A stretch of 64,000 bases of DNA from QYOJ01 sp964642545 (GTDB lineage: Bacteria; Bacteroidota; Bacteroidia; Bacteroidales; FEN-979), in NCBI GenBank assembly GCA_964642545.1, contig CAZXQU010000004.1, positions 1 to 64,000 of the forward strand, written 5' to 3'. A program made the translations under genes and the position numbers. Position 1 is the stretch's first letter. Every line of letters begins with the position of its first letter. The notes below the pieces were generated by a model. That model saw only the letters and a list, made by a program, of their open reading frames with translations. It ran no database searches and was not told the origin of the DNA. This document shows positions 33,479-42,800 of this stretch, one piece after another.

Positions 33479-34771
33479 ATGAAACGTGTTCAAATAATCA
33501 TCCTGTTTCTTTTACTTTTCATACTCCTGTGCCCAGTGATTCAACAAAGTTCAGGGTTGATCACATCGGCACCTCTGAAAGGGTTCTTTCAGCTTCATCC
33601 CTTCCCTTCTTTAACGAGCCAATCGTGGATATCGGGAGATTTCCAGCGTGATATTTCAGTTGCCTGCAACAATAGGATCGGCTTCAGGAGTGATTTCGTC
33701 AGGGTCTATAACCAGGTTGACTTTTCGTTGTTCAGCATCCCTCATGCCGAAAAGATCATTGTAGGTAAAAAAGGGTACCTGCTTGCTGAGCAGTACCTGG
33801 ATGCCAAATTGGGACTTGATTATGTGGGAGAATCCCTCATTAGGGAGAAGGTAAAGATGTTTGTTACCATTCAGGATGAACTTTGGAGACAAAAACAGCA
33901 ACTTCTTCTCCTGGTGTTTCCTCCCGACAAAGGGACATTCTATCCTGAATATATCCCTGATCGATATCTGAGCAGGAATCAACCCAAGACAAATTACCTC
34001 ACCTACCGGAAAGAATTGCTGGAAGCAGGAGCCGACTTCATCGATTTCAACAACTACTTCTTACGGCTCAAAGATAGCTCACGATATGTTCTCTACCCCA
34101 AGACCGGGATCCACTGGAGTACCTACGGAGCATTGCTGGCAGCCGATTCACTGTCAGGTTATATCGAGTCAAGGATGATGGTAAAGCTTCCCCTGATGGT
34201 TGTCGACAGTATCGTTGTAACAGATGAGTTGAGGAGTCCGGATGGCGACATGGCATCCACCATGAACCTTATCTGGGAGATCCCACATCCTGAGATGGCC
34301 TACCCGGTTATTCATTTTGATTTGGGACAGGATAGAAAAAAGGTGAATGCCCTGGTGATTGGGGATAGCTTTTACTGGAACTGGTATTACTCTGGCTATA
34401 TCAAAAATACCTTTAACGATGAAGCTTTCTGGTACTACAATAAGGAGGTATATCCCGAACACTTTACCCAACCAACCACCATCTGGGATATCAACCGCCA
34501 GGAGGCTATTACCAGGGCTGATGTCATCATTATCCTGCTTGTAAATGCCGGGTATGGCAACATCGGATACGGGATCCTTGAAGAGCTTGCCACCTATTTA
34601 GGGATGGAAGAGCCACGGATTACCGAGGTAATGGCGCGAATGAGAAATAGTTCGGAATGGATGGAGGCAATCAGTGAGAAGGCATTGGAGCGTAATATTA
34701 CCGTGGAGGAGATGATGAAGATTGACGCCCGCTATATGATTGACGAACAACTTAAAAATTCGCAGCGATGA
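33479..34771 (+). CDS. AlgJ/AlgX-like SGNH protein, GxHW variant (copy 1)
   Basis: A 430-residue protein with one N-terminal membrane anchor or uncleaved signal and a periplasmic SGNH-like domain. GKKGYLL and FYPEYIPDR are shared with its paralogues. GDSFYW gives the candidate nucleophile Ser297. In AlgJ/AlgX the acid and base lie in DxHW; here the segment is KTGIHWSTYG, with Gly210 in place of Asp and His212 kept. It probably transfers acetyl (or another acyl) groups to a polysaccharide with the MBOAT two genes downstream. Overlaps the next gene by four bases. Confidence 0.82.
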   Translation: MKRVQIIILFLLLFILLCPVIQQSSGLITSAPLKGFFQLHPFPSLTSQSWISGDFQRDISVACNNRIGFRSDFVRVYNQVDFSLFSIPHAEKIIVGKKGYLLAEQYLDAKLGLDYVGESLIREKVKMFVTIQDELWRQKQQLLLLVFPPDKGTFYPEYIPDRYLSRNQPKTNYLTYRKELLEAGADFIDFNNYFLRLKDSSRYVLYPKTGIHWSTYGALLAADSLSGYIESRMMVKLPLMVVDSIVVTDELRSPDGDMASTMNLIWEIPHPEMAYPVIHFDLGQDRKKVNALVIGDSFYWNWYYSGYIKNTFNDEAFWYYNKEVYPEHFTQPTTIWDINRQEAITRADVIIILLVNAGYGNIGYGILEELATYLGMEEPRITEVMARMRNSSEWMEAISEKALERNITVEEMMKIDARYMIDEQLKNSQR

Positions 34772-36057
34772 ACGTGACCAGGAACGTGTTGCTGATTTTC
34801 GTGGTTGTCATCCTCTGCACTTCGGCACTCCAGGAGGTGTTTGATGTGATCCATACCCACAAACTATTCGGTTCATATACACCCGCACCAAAACCCGTAT
34901 TTTCCGATTCTTCCTGGTTTTTGGGAAATTATCAGCAGCAACTAACCGAGCGGATCAAGGAGACCGTCGGTTTCAGGAATGATTTTGTACGACTTTACAA
35001 TCAGGTTGATTGGAGCTTTTTCAATATCTCACATGCAAGCGGGATTATAGCAGGTAAAGAGGGATATCTTTACTATATTGAGGGAATTTTTAACATTACC
35101 GGAAGAAATGTATTCGATCCCGCATTTTATACCGCGCGTGTGAATGAGTATAAACGTTTGCAGAGTTACCTCATGGACCAGTATGAAATTCCGTTATTGT
35201 TGATACTTGCTCCTGATAAGGCACACTTTTATCCGGAGTATATCCCTTCAAGGTTTCTCAAAAAACAATCAACCCCTACAAAATATTCTTCAGCTATACA
35301 TGCTCTGGATGAGGCGAAGGTAGCCTATCTTGACTTCAATGGTTACTTTATGAAAATGAAAGATACCTGCAGATTTAAGCTCTATCCGAAGAATGGATCC
35401 CATTGGAGTTCTTATGGAGCCGTTATTGCATTTGATTCTCTCAGCCGGTATATCATGGAAAAATACAGGATGAAGATGCCTGAACGGATTTTGGATAGTA
35501 TGGTGTCATCCCAGGTGCTCAATGATGACCATGGCGATCTTTCACGTACGATGAACCTGATCTGGGAACCGGAACATCCTTCCATGGATTATCTTACCTA
35601 TCATTTCACCCGCCTTGATTCAACCGAAAAGCCAAATATTTTGTTTATTGGAGATAGCTTCTTCTGGCAATGGTACTATCCGGGTATCATTGAAAATAAC
35701 TTTAACCAATTCCAATTCTGGTATTACAATCAGGGAATCTATCCCGAAAGTTTTAAAAAGTACCATAATGCCTATACGCTGGATCTTAAGGAAACCATCG
35801 CAAATTATGATCTGATTATAATTCTTCAAACCACAGGGGGATATATGAATCTTGGATATGGATTCATGGAACGCGCTTTCTGTGAGTTCTTCTATAAGGA
35901 TCGGTTCGATTATTACATGACTCAGATCAGAAATCCATCTGAATGGTATAAATATGTAAAATTAAAAGCCATTGATCAGGGTCTTCCCGAGGAGACCATT
36001 CTTTGCCGGGAAGCGATCTACAATGTACTTGAAGAGATAAAAAAACAAAAACAGTAG
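34768..36057 (+). CDS. AlgJ/AlgX-like SGNH protein, GxHW variant (copy 2)
   Basis: A 429-residue paralogue of copy 1 with the key residues at the same positions: KNGSHWSSYG (Gly210, His212) and GDSFFW (Ser297). It shares VGFRNDFVRLYNQVD, FYPEYIPSRF and TMNLIWE. One N-terminal hydrophobic anchor (LLIFVVVILCTSAL). Co-transcribed, three bases before the MBOAT gene. Two SGNH proteins with one MBOAT resembles alginate and acetylated-cellulose systems, where several periplasmic partners share one membrane acyltransferase. Confidence 0.82.
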   Translation: MNVTRNVLLIFVVVILCTSALQEVFDVIHTHKLFGSYTPAPKPVFSDSSWFLGNYQQQLTERIKETVGFRNDFVRLYNQVDWSFFNISHASGIIAGKEGYLYYIEGIFNITGRNVFDPAFYTARVNEYKRLQSYLMDQYEIPLLLILAPDKAHFYPEYIPSRFLKKQSTPTKYSSAIHALDEAKVAYLDFNGYFMKMKDTCRFKLYPKNGSHWSSYGAVIAFDSLSRYIMEKYRMKMPERILDSMVSSQVLNDDHGDLSRTMNLIWEPEHPSMDYLTYHFTRLDSTEKPNILFIGDSFFWQWYYPGIIENNFNQFQFWYYNQGIYPESFKKYHNAYTLDLKETIANYDLIIILQTTGGYMNLGYGFMERAFCEFFYKDRFDYYMTQIRNPSEWYKYVKLKAIDQGLPEETILCREAIYNVLEEIKKQKQ

Positions 36058-36060
36058 CAT

Positions 36061-37530
36061 ATGATATTCAGCACCAGTCTTTTCCTGTTGTATTTCCTGC
36101 CAGCATTTCTGATCATCTATTTTATGCTGGCATTGATCCCCAAATCCTGGCCTAAGAACCTGTTTCTGCTTCTGGTCAGCATGTTCTACTATGCATGGGG
36201 TGCCCCCATCTTTGTCTTTGTGATCGCCGGATCGGTTTTGGCCGATTTCTTTCTGATAAAAGAGGTAGGTAGAAGTGAAGGAGGAAAGCGAAAAGCACTC
36301 TTTTGGGTAAGTGTTCTCCTTAACCTGGGGTTGCTTATTTATTTCAAATACATGAATTTTTTTGTTGCTCAGTTCAACGATATCCTTAGCTGGTTCGGAT
36401 CTCCGCCAGCCGAATGGACGAAGATCGCTCTCCCCATCGGGATCTCCTTCATCACGTTCCAGAAACTATCCTACACCTTCGATGTTTACAAAGGCCGCCA
36501 TGCTGTGGTGACCCGTCTTCAGGACTACGCCTTGTATATCTTTATGTTCCCGCAGTTTCTTTCTGGCCCCATCGTGAGGGTAGGGCAAATCTATGACCAG
36601 ATCAGGGATCGAAGTGCTCAGGAGAACTCAAACGAACGTCTGATAGGTTTCTACCGCTTTGTAATCGGACTGGCAAAGAAGGTGCTGATCGCCGATGTGC
36701 TTGGCGTTACGGTCAATGAGATCTTCGCTCTCAATTCGCTGGAACTCTCCTCCGGCCTCGCCTGGGTTGGAGCAATTGCATATACTTTTCAGATCTATTT
36801 CGACTTCTCCGGCTATACCGATATGGCCATCGGACTGGCCAAGATGGCTGGCTTCCGGCTTCCTGAGAATTTCAACTTTCCCTACATCTCTACCAGTATC
36901 ACCGAATTCTGGAAACGATGGCATATGACCCTCTCGTTCTGGCTGCGCGATTATCTCTTCCTCCCCATTGCTTATTCCACGTCGCGGAAATGGAAGAAAA
37001 ACAGCTATCTTGGCATCAAAACAGACAAACTCCTTTATATATATGCAGCAGCCATCACGTTCCTTATCTGCGGTTTCTGGCACGGAGCGGCCTGGACTTT
37101 CATCTTCTGGGGAGGCTACATGGCCTTCTTTCTGATCATCGACCGTCTCTTTCTGATGAAGTGGATGAAAAAAGCGGGACGGATTCCTGCCATCATCCTG
37201 ACCTTTTTCTTCCTTGTGGTCGGTTGGGTAATCTTCCGCTCCGAGAGTCTTGATTTTGCCTATTTCTATGTACGCCGGATGTTCCTGTTTGTGGATATGC
37301 CTAATGAGATCTGGCTGAATTCCAAGTTCTGGACAATCCTGATCATCGCTGTCTGTTTCTCCTTTTGGGGAGTATGGAAACGGATCGAACAATGGAGTGA
37401 GAAACTGTTTACGACACCCAAAAGTCTGACGGTTATTCTGATGACGGTAGCGGCGATTCTCCTGTTCATCTTAAGTGAAGCCACCATTACTTCCTCCGGG
37501 TTCAGCCCATTTATTTACTTCAGGTTCTAA
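36061..37530 (+). CDS. MBOAT-family O-acyltransferase (AlgI-like), copy 1
   Basis: A 489-residue polytopic protein that carries acyl groups from the cytoplasm across the inner membrane for polysaccharide O-acetylation. It has the AlgI-type start, PIGISFITFQKLSYTFDVY, FPQFLSGPI, FDFSGYTDMAIG, the conserved His288 in EFWKRWH, and catalytic His341 in GFWHGAAWTF. It closes operon 1 and converges with the GT2 gene by a four-base overlap. Its partners are most simply the two SGNH proteins just upstream. Confidence 0.92.
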   Translation: MIFSTSLFLLYFLPAFLIIYFMLALIPKSWPKNLFLLLVSMFYYAWGAPIFVFVIAGSVLADFFLIKEVGRSEGGKRKALFWVSVLLNLGLLIYFKYMNFFVAQFNDILSWFGSPPAEWTKIALPIGISFITFQKLSYTFDVYKGRHAVVTRLQDYALYIFMFPQFLSGPIVRVGQIYDQIRDRSAQENSNERLIGFYRFVIGLAKKVLIADVLGVTVNEIFALNSLELSSGLAWVGAIAYTFQIYFDFSGYTDMAIGLAKMAGFRLPENFNFPYISTSITEFWKRWHMTLSFWLRDYLFLPIAYSTSRKWKKNSYLGIKTDKLLYIYAAAITFLICGFWHGAAWTFIFWGGYMAFFLIIDRLFLMKWMKKAGRIPAIILTFFFLVVGWVIFRSESLDFAYFYVRRMFLFVDMPNEIWLNSKFWTILIIAVCFSFWGVWKRIEQWSEKLFTTPKSLTVILMTVAAILLFILSEATITSSGFSPFIYFRF

Positions 37531-38486
37531 TGATGCAATTTATCCAAAGCTTTTGAGATCGGTTTTCGTGGTATGTTGGTCAGATCGAAATGTAGAAATG
37601 CAATCAGCGACTGAAATCCCAAAATGACTGGCAAAGCTGCAACCAAGACTGTTCCGGCTGTGGCAGGATGAGAGGAGATGATGCTGGCCGACCATTTGAT
37701 AATCCCGAAGATCATTCCGAACGTGCTCAGGAAAACTCCTGTAATCAATTCAATGGACCCGATGTTGAAATCCCTGAGGAAATAGTTGTAAAAGATCCGT
37801 TTGAAAAACCTGCTAAGATATTTCATCGGAAATTTCAACAGTACAGACGAGATCCTCAAATTACTCTTTTCATCATCATAGAAAGAGAGCATCGGAAAAT
37901 CAACCACAACGGCTCTGATCGTATTGAGTCTGAACAACATGTCGTTTTCGAAAAAAAACCGGTTGTCGATCTTGTCAAGAGGTAAATACTTGAGTGCCGC
38001 GCTGGAGATTGCAGTAAAACCATTTGCCGGATCCATAATGTCCCAATAACCACTTACCTGTTTATTGAGAAAAGAGAGGAAGGAGTTACCGATTTTTCGC
38101 AACATTGGCATCTCCTTCAGATAATCCAGGTCATAAAAACGGTTCCCCTTCGTGTAATCTGCCTCTCCTGAAAGCAACGGTTCAATAAGTCCCGCTATCA
38201 GTGAGGGATTCATCTGTCCGTCGCCATCAAGTTTGACAATCACCGATGCTCCAACCGCCATTGCGCGCCGGTATCCGGACTTCACTGCTCCGCCTACACC
38301 CAGATTCTTTTCATGGATGATAACGTCAACACGAGGATCGGTACAATTCTTCGTCACAAACTCTCCGGTATGTTCAGGACAGGCATCATCAACCACAATG
38401 ATGCGTTGCACATTAGGGCCAATCTGCTTTAACAGGGGTAATATTTTCTCTTTAACCCTGAAGCAGGGAATGATTACTACAACCAT
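37527..38486 (-). CDS. GT2 glycosyltransferase with C-terminal membrane helices
   Basis: A 319-residue Dpm1-like enzyme: VVIIPCFRVKEKI, IVVDDACPEHT, NLGVGGAVKSGYRRA, VKLDGDGQMNP (DxD), ANGFTAISSAAL. Two hydrophobic segments near the end (ITGVFLSTFGMIFGIIKW and TVLVAALPVILGFQSLIAFL) anchor it, as in ArnC/GtrB-type polyprenyl-phosphate sugar synthases. It could supply the donor for the GT-C-like proteins. Convergent with the MBOAT gene and divergent from operon 2. Confidence 0.88.
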   Translation of the reverse strand: MVVVIIPCFRVKEKILPLLKQIGPNVQRIIVVDDACPEHTGEFVTKNCTDPRVDVIIHEKNLGVGGAVKSGYRRAMAVGASVIVKLDGDGQMNPSLIAGLIEPLLSGEADYTKGNRFYDLDYLKEMPMLRKIGNSFLSFLNKQVSGYWDIMDPANGFTAISSAALKYLPLDKIDNRFFFENDMLFRLNTIRAVVVDFPMLSFYDDEKSNLRISSVLLKFPMKYLSRFFKRIFYNYFLRDFNIGSIELITGVFLSTFGMIFGIIKWSASIISSHPATAGTVLVAALPVILGFQSLIAFLHFDLTNIPRKPISKALDKLHH

Positions 38487-38545
38487 TTGTAGAGGTATTA
38501 TATGGTAAAAGTAATATTATGTTATGATACATGATAAAACAATGA

Positions 38546-38553
38546 TAATTTTG
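38546..38553 (+). promoter_or_regulatory. -7 box of operon 2
   Basis: TAATTTTG, 23 bases before the ATG at 38577. This position argues against the earlier in-frame TTG at 38559. Confidence 0.5.
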
Positions 38554-38576
38554 TTTTATTGCACAACCTCTTCAAT

Positions 38577-39872
38577 ATGCGTTACGGAAAAGGATCTCTT
38601 CTGGTTGCAGTCATGTTTTTGCTGTTGCTGCCGGCATTGCAAACAAAATTGCATCTGGTCAGTGAAAGGGATTTGGTTGGATTTTTCAAACCTGCATTAC
38701 CCGAACCCGACCTCACTTTTTTTACTTGGCCCCATTGGTTTTCAGGAGAGTTTCAACAGCAGATCACTGTCAAGCTCGAAGATCATATCGGCTTCCGGAA
38801 AACACTTTTCCGAATTCAGAACGAATATGATTACCGCCTCTTTCGTATAATCCATGCACAGGGTTTTGTTCAGGGGAAACAAGGGTATCTCTTTGAAGAG
38901 GATTATATCCACGAGTTTCTGGGAAGGTATTTTATCGGGCCAGAGATCCTTGATAGCAAACTCTTAAAGCTGGCTCAGTTAAGCCGTGATCTGAGCAAAT
39001 CGGGGATTCCTTTTGTTCTTGTTTTCGAACCCGGGAAGGCCAGTTTTTACCCCGAGTACATTCCCGACCGCTACCATCCCGAATTGAGAACAGAATCAAA
39101 TTATGATTATGTGTTACACAAATCGGAAGATCTCGAAATATCTGTGGTGAATCTCAACCGGTATTTCCTTCAAATGAAGGATACTGCCCGGTACCCGCTT
39201 TTTCCGAAGTATGGCATGCACTGGAGTATTTACGGATCAGTGGTGGCAATGGACACCCTGTTCCGGTATGTTGAAGCGGTTACCGGGACAGACCTTCCTG
39301 CCATAACCATTTCGGACCCTGAGGTCTCTGATTCGATGAGGTGGACCGACAAGGACATCGGGGAACTGCTTAACCTGATCCTCCCGCTGCCAGGCGAGAG
39401 GCTTGCATACCCATTGCTGAACTTTGATACTACTGTACCCAAAAAACTCTCGATCCTTGTCATAGCTGACAGCTACTATATCAACATCATCCGCAACTCC
39501 TCTGGCCAACTCTTTAAAAACCACGAGTACTGGTATTACAACTCCAAACTCTATCCCCATATCATTGACGATCAGAACCCTGTTTATATTGACAAAACAA
39601 ACCTGAAAGAGAAATTGCTTTCGTTTGACGTGGTTTTGCTAATGGTCTCTGAAATCAACATGCATTGCGGGTTCTGGAATTTTGCCGAGGAAGCCTACCT
39701 TGCTTTTCATCCCGATCATCAGGATCCTCCCTGGTATCCTTCCCAGAATACCATTCTCAACAACAGGGAGTGGTTTAACTATATTGTATCAAAAGCCCGC
39801 TCCAACCATATTTCTACTGGAGATGCCATCATCCGTGATGCAAAATTCATTTATAACACCAAAAATCCTTAA
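38577..39872 (+). CDS. AlgJ/AlgX-like SGNH protein, GxHW variant (copy 3)
   Basis: A 431-residue paralogue of the two copies in operon 1: signal-anchor (SLLVAVMFLLLLPAL), IGFRKTLFRIQNEYD, GKQGYLF, FYPEYIPDRYH. The catalytic-region segment is KYGMHWSIYG (Gly213, His215) and the nucleophile segment is IADSYYI (Ser299), so both the DxHW Asp and the GDS Gly are changed. It is the first gene of operon 2 and has no MBOAT beside it. Confidence 0.8.
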   Translation: MRYGKGSLLVAVMFLLLLPALQTKLHLVSERDLVGFFKPALPEPDLTFFTWPHWFSGEFQQQITVKLEDHIGFRKTLFRIQNEYDYRLFRIIHAQGFVQGKQGYLFEEDYIHEFLGRYFIGPEILDSKLLKLAQLSRDLSKSGIPFVLVFEPGKASFYPEYIPDRYHPELRTESNYDYVLHKSEDLEISVVNLNRYFLQMKDTARYPLFPKYGMHWSIYGSVVAMDTLFRYVEAVTGTDLPAITISDPEVSDSMRWTDKDIGELLNLILPLPGERLAYPLLNFDTTVPKKLSILVIADSYYINIIRNSSGQLFKNHEYWYYNSKLYPHIIDDQNPVYIDKTNLKEKLLSFDVVLLMVSEINMHCGFWNFAEEAYLAFHPDHQDPPWYPSQNTILNNREWFNYIVSKARSNHISTGDAIIRDAKFIYNTKNP

Positions 39873-39896
39873 ACTTGCAGTATAATTGAGTGACGG

Positions 39897-42800
39897 ATGA
39901 GAATTCGAACTTTATTGACAGTGCTGGCTTTTGCGAGTATGGCATTTCATGGCTCCATCCTGGGTCAGGACGAGTCGGCTTCTGTTGGGCTGGAACCGGA
40001 AGCAATCAGTTTGCAGGAACAATTCCTGCTTTCTCGCATTCCCTTGCTGGAGCTCCCGGATGCCTACAAAGGAGCAGATGCTCCGCTTGCTCCCTTTGCT
40101 GTGGATAACTCAACACAGCCCTATTTCAGGCCCATTACCACGCAATCGGGTTACGAATGCGGACAATCGGCCGGGGTAGCGTTCAACTTTACCTACGAGA
40201 TCGACCGGTTGCGAGGAGTTGCGGCAAACACTACGAACAACCAGTATCCTACCCATTTTGTCTGGGATTTCCTGAATAACGGATACAACTACCAGGGAGC
40301 CAGCTTTTTCGATTCTTGGGAGATCGTAAGGGCCTGCGGTACGATGAACGTATCCGATTATGGCGGCGCCCTGAATACAGGAGGAGAAAAGCGCTGGATT
40401 TCAGGATACAATGTATACTACAACGGGATGAAAAACCGGCTTAACTCGGTGAAAGCCATTCGTTGCGACAACCCTGCCGGACTGCAAACCCTTAAATACT
40501 GGCTGTGGGATCATCTTGAAGGATCTTTGGTGGGCGGCGTTGCCAATTTTTATGCCAAATTCTTCAGCTCTGTCGCCACAGTATTCCCTGCAGGTACACC
40601 GGAAGCCGGAAAATATGTGCAAACCGCCTGGAGCCCAAGCCCATCGCACGCATGGACCATCTGCGGATACAACGATTCGGTGAGGTATGACTACAACAAT
40701 GATAGTCAGTACACCAACAACATAGATATTACGGGAGATGGGATTGTTGACATGCACGACTGGGAGATTGGCGGGTTGAAATTCGCGAATGGCTATTCCG
40801 GAACAGGATGGTGCAACCAGGGGTTTTGCTACATGATGTATAAAACCCTTGCCGATGACATCGGTTACGGCGGCATCTGGGAACATACAGTTTATGTAAT
40901 TGATGTCAAAGAGACCTGCGACCCCAGGCTAACCATGAAGGTCAGACTTAAGCACACCTCCCGCAACTTCCTGAAGGTGACTGTGGGCATGACCACTAAC
41001 CTCTCATCCTCCGTTCCCGATCACGTGTATGAATACCCAATCTTCAATTACCAGGGCGGTGCCTATTATATGCAGGGCGGAACTTCCGAAGCAGATAAAA
41101 TAATTGAATTTGGACTCGACCTCACACCCATCCTGAGCGATCTTGCTCCCGGGCAGATGGCCAAATATTTTCTGCAGGTTCAAGAGAATGACCTTGGCAA
41201 CAGCGCAACAGGAGAGATTCTCCAGATGGCACTGACCGACTATACTGGAAGTTCTCCACAAACTATCACCTGTACATCGACCCCAATAACCCTGGTCAAT
41301 AACAGCATCACCCGGGTGAGTGTAAATCACAATGCTTCATTCGCTAAACCAGCAATCATTACCACTTCCATGCCAGTTGCACAGCTATACCAGCCCTACT
41401 CATTCCAGCTGATAGCGTTGGGAGGAACACCTCCCTTCCACTGGGATGTGAAGCTTGAGTATCCCGAGAGCCTGACCATGGCAATCTTCCCGGCAGTGAC
41501 ATCCCAGCAGCTGACCCCTACCAACAACAACACGGGTTATGCCATCAAAACACTTGACTTCCCATTCCCATTCTACCAGCGGGTTGTCGAAACCCTCTAC
41601 ATCTATGCGGATGGCTACATCCTGTTCGACGACATGCCGTATACCTATCCATACCTGATTGACCCCAATATGCTTTTCCGTCAAACGGCCATCATCAGTC
41701 CGTTTATGACAGACCTGCGGCTCTACTACAACCTGGGCGACGGCATCTGGTATAAAGGAGATGCCAACTCCGCCACCATCCGCTGGCAGGCATCTATCAA
41801 TAATATGTCAGGATCCACAAACCTCAATTTTGCTGTAAAATTTTACCCCAATGGCTTGATCGAGTATTACTACGGCAACATGAATTACCCGATAAACACC
41901 CAATGGAAAGGTGGGATTTCGGGTGGCGATAACAAGAATTATCAATATTCGCAGCTTAATAACTCGGGCACGATCCCTACCGGCACAAAGTGTACCTTTG
42001 CTGCCTGTGGTTACCCCGTGGAGATGGACATTTCAGAAAACGGCGTATTCAGTGGCATCCCCCAATACGTCTATACTAACCAGCAGATCAATTTCAGAGT
42101 GACAGATAACAACGGGATTTCCAATACAAAGGTGTTGTCATTCACAACCAATGGACTGTTGGTTGAATATACCATCAATTCGGGAGGAGACAGCCTGGTG
42201 GAGTATGGTGATACTGCTTTTGTCTCTTTCAGTCTTACCAACCTGGGGACACAACCCATTACAGGGGTCTCTAGCTGGATCACCGAATCGGACCCCAATA
42301 TCGCGCTGATGGACAGCACGCAAATAGTAGGTACGGTGCCTGGAGGACAAACAGTGACTTTCCTCGATGCATTTATTTTCCGTGTTGCCACAGATGTGCC
42401 AGACCAGCATCCCTTTACGCTTACGTTTCATGAAATCTCTAACCAGCAGAATTCCGAAACCACAATCAGCCTGGTTGCACTGGCACCCGACATCGTGATT
42501 GGGAACGTTATCATTGTTGATGGCGACAATAGCCGGCTCGATCCCGGAGAGACAGCTGAGCTGCTTGTTGAGTTTGAAAACCATGGGGGCGCTAAAGTCC
42601 TTAATCTTAACACAGTGCTGTCATCCATAGATCCCCTGATCACGGTCAACCAGGGCTCAGGAACAATCCCTCTGCTGAAGCCCGATTCAACAACCCAACT
42701 CTCATTTACCGTTTCGGCGTCGGACCAGACTCCTTTTGAACACCTCTACCTTATAGATACGCAACTTTCGGTAAACAACGGATTTACCGGCACCGACAGC

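Noticed and set aside
33479..37530. Alginate biosynthesis operon
   Set aside because: Only AlgI- and AlgJ/AlgX-like parts are present; no Alg8/Alg44, epimerase, AlgE or GDP-mannose dehydrogenase, so only the acylation step is comparable.
40730..40775. Dockerin/cellulosome component in the C1-like protease
   Set aside because: Only one calcium-loop-like segment is present, inside the protease domain, with no duplicated dockerin repeat and no cohesin nearby.
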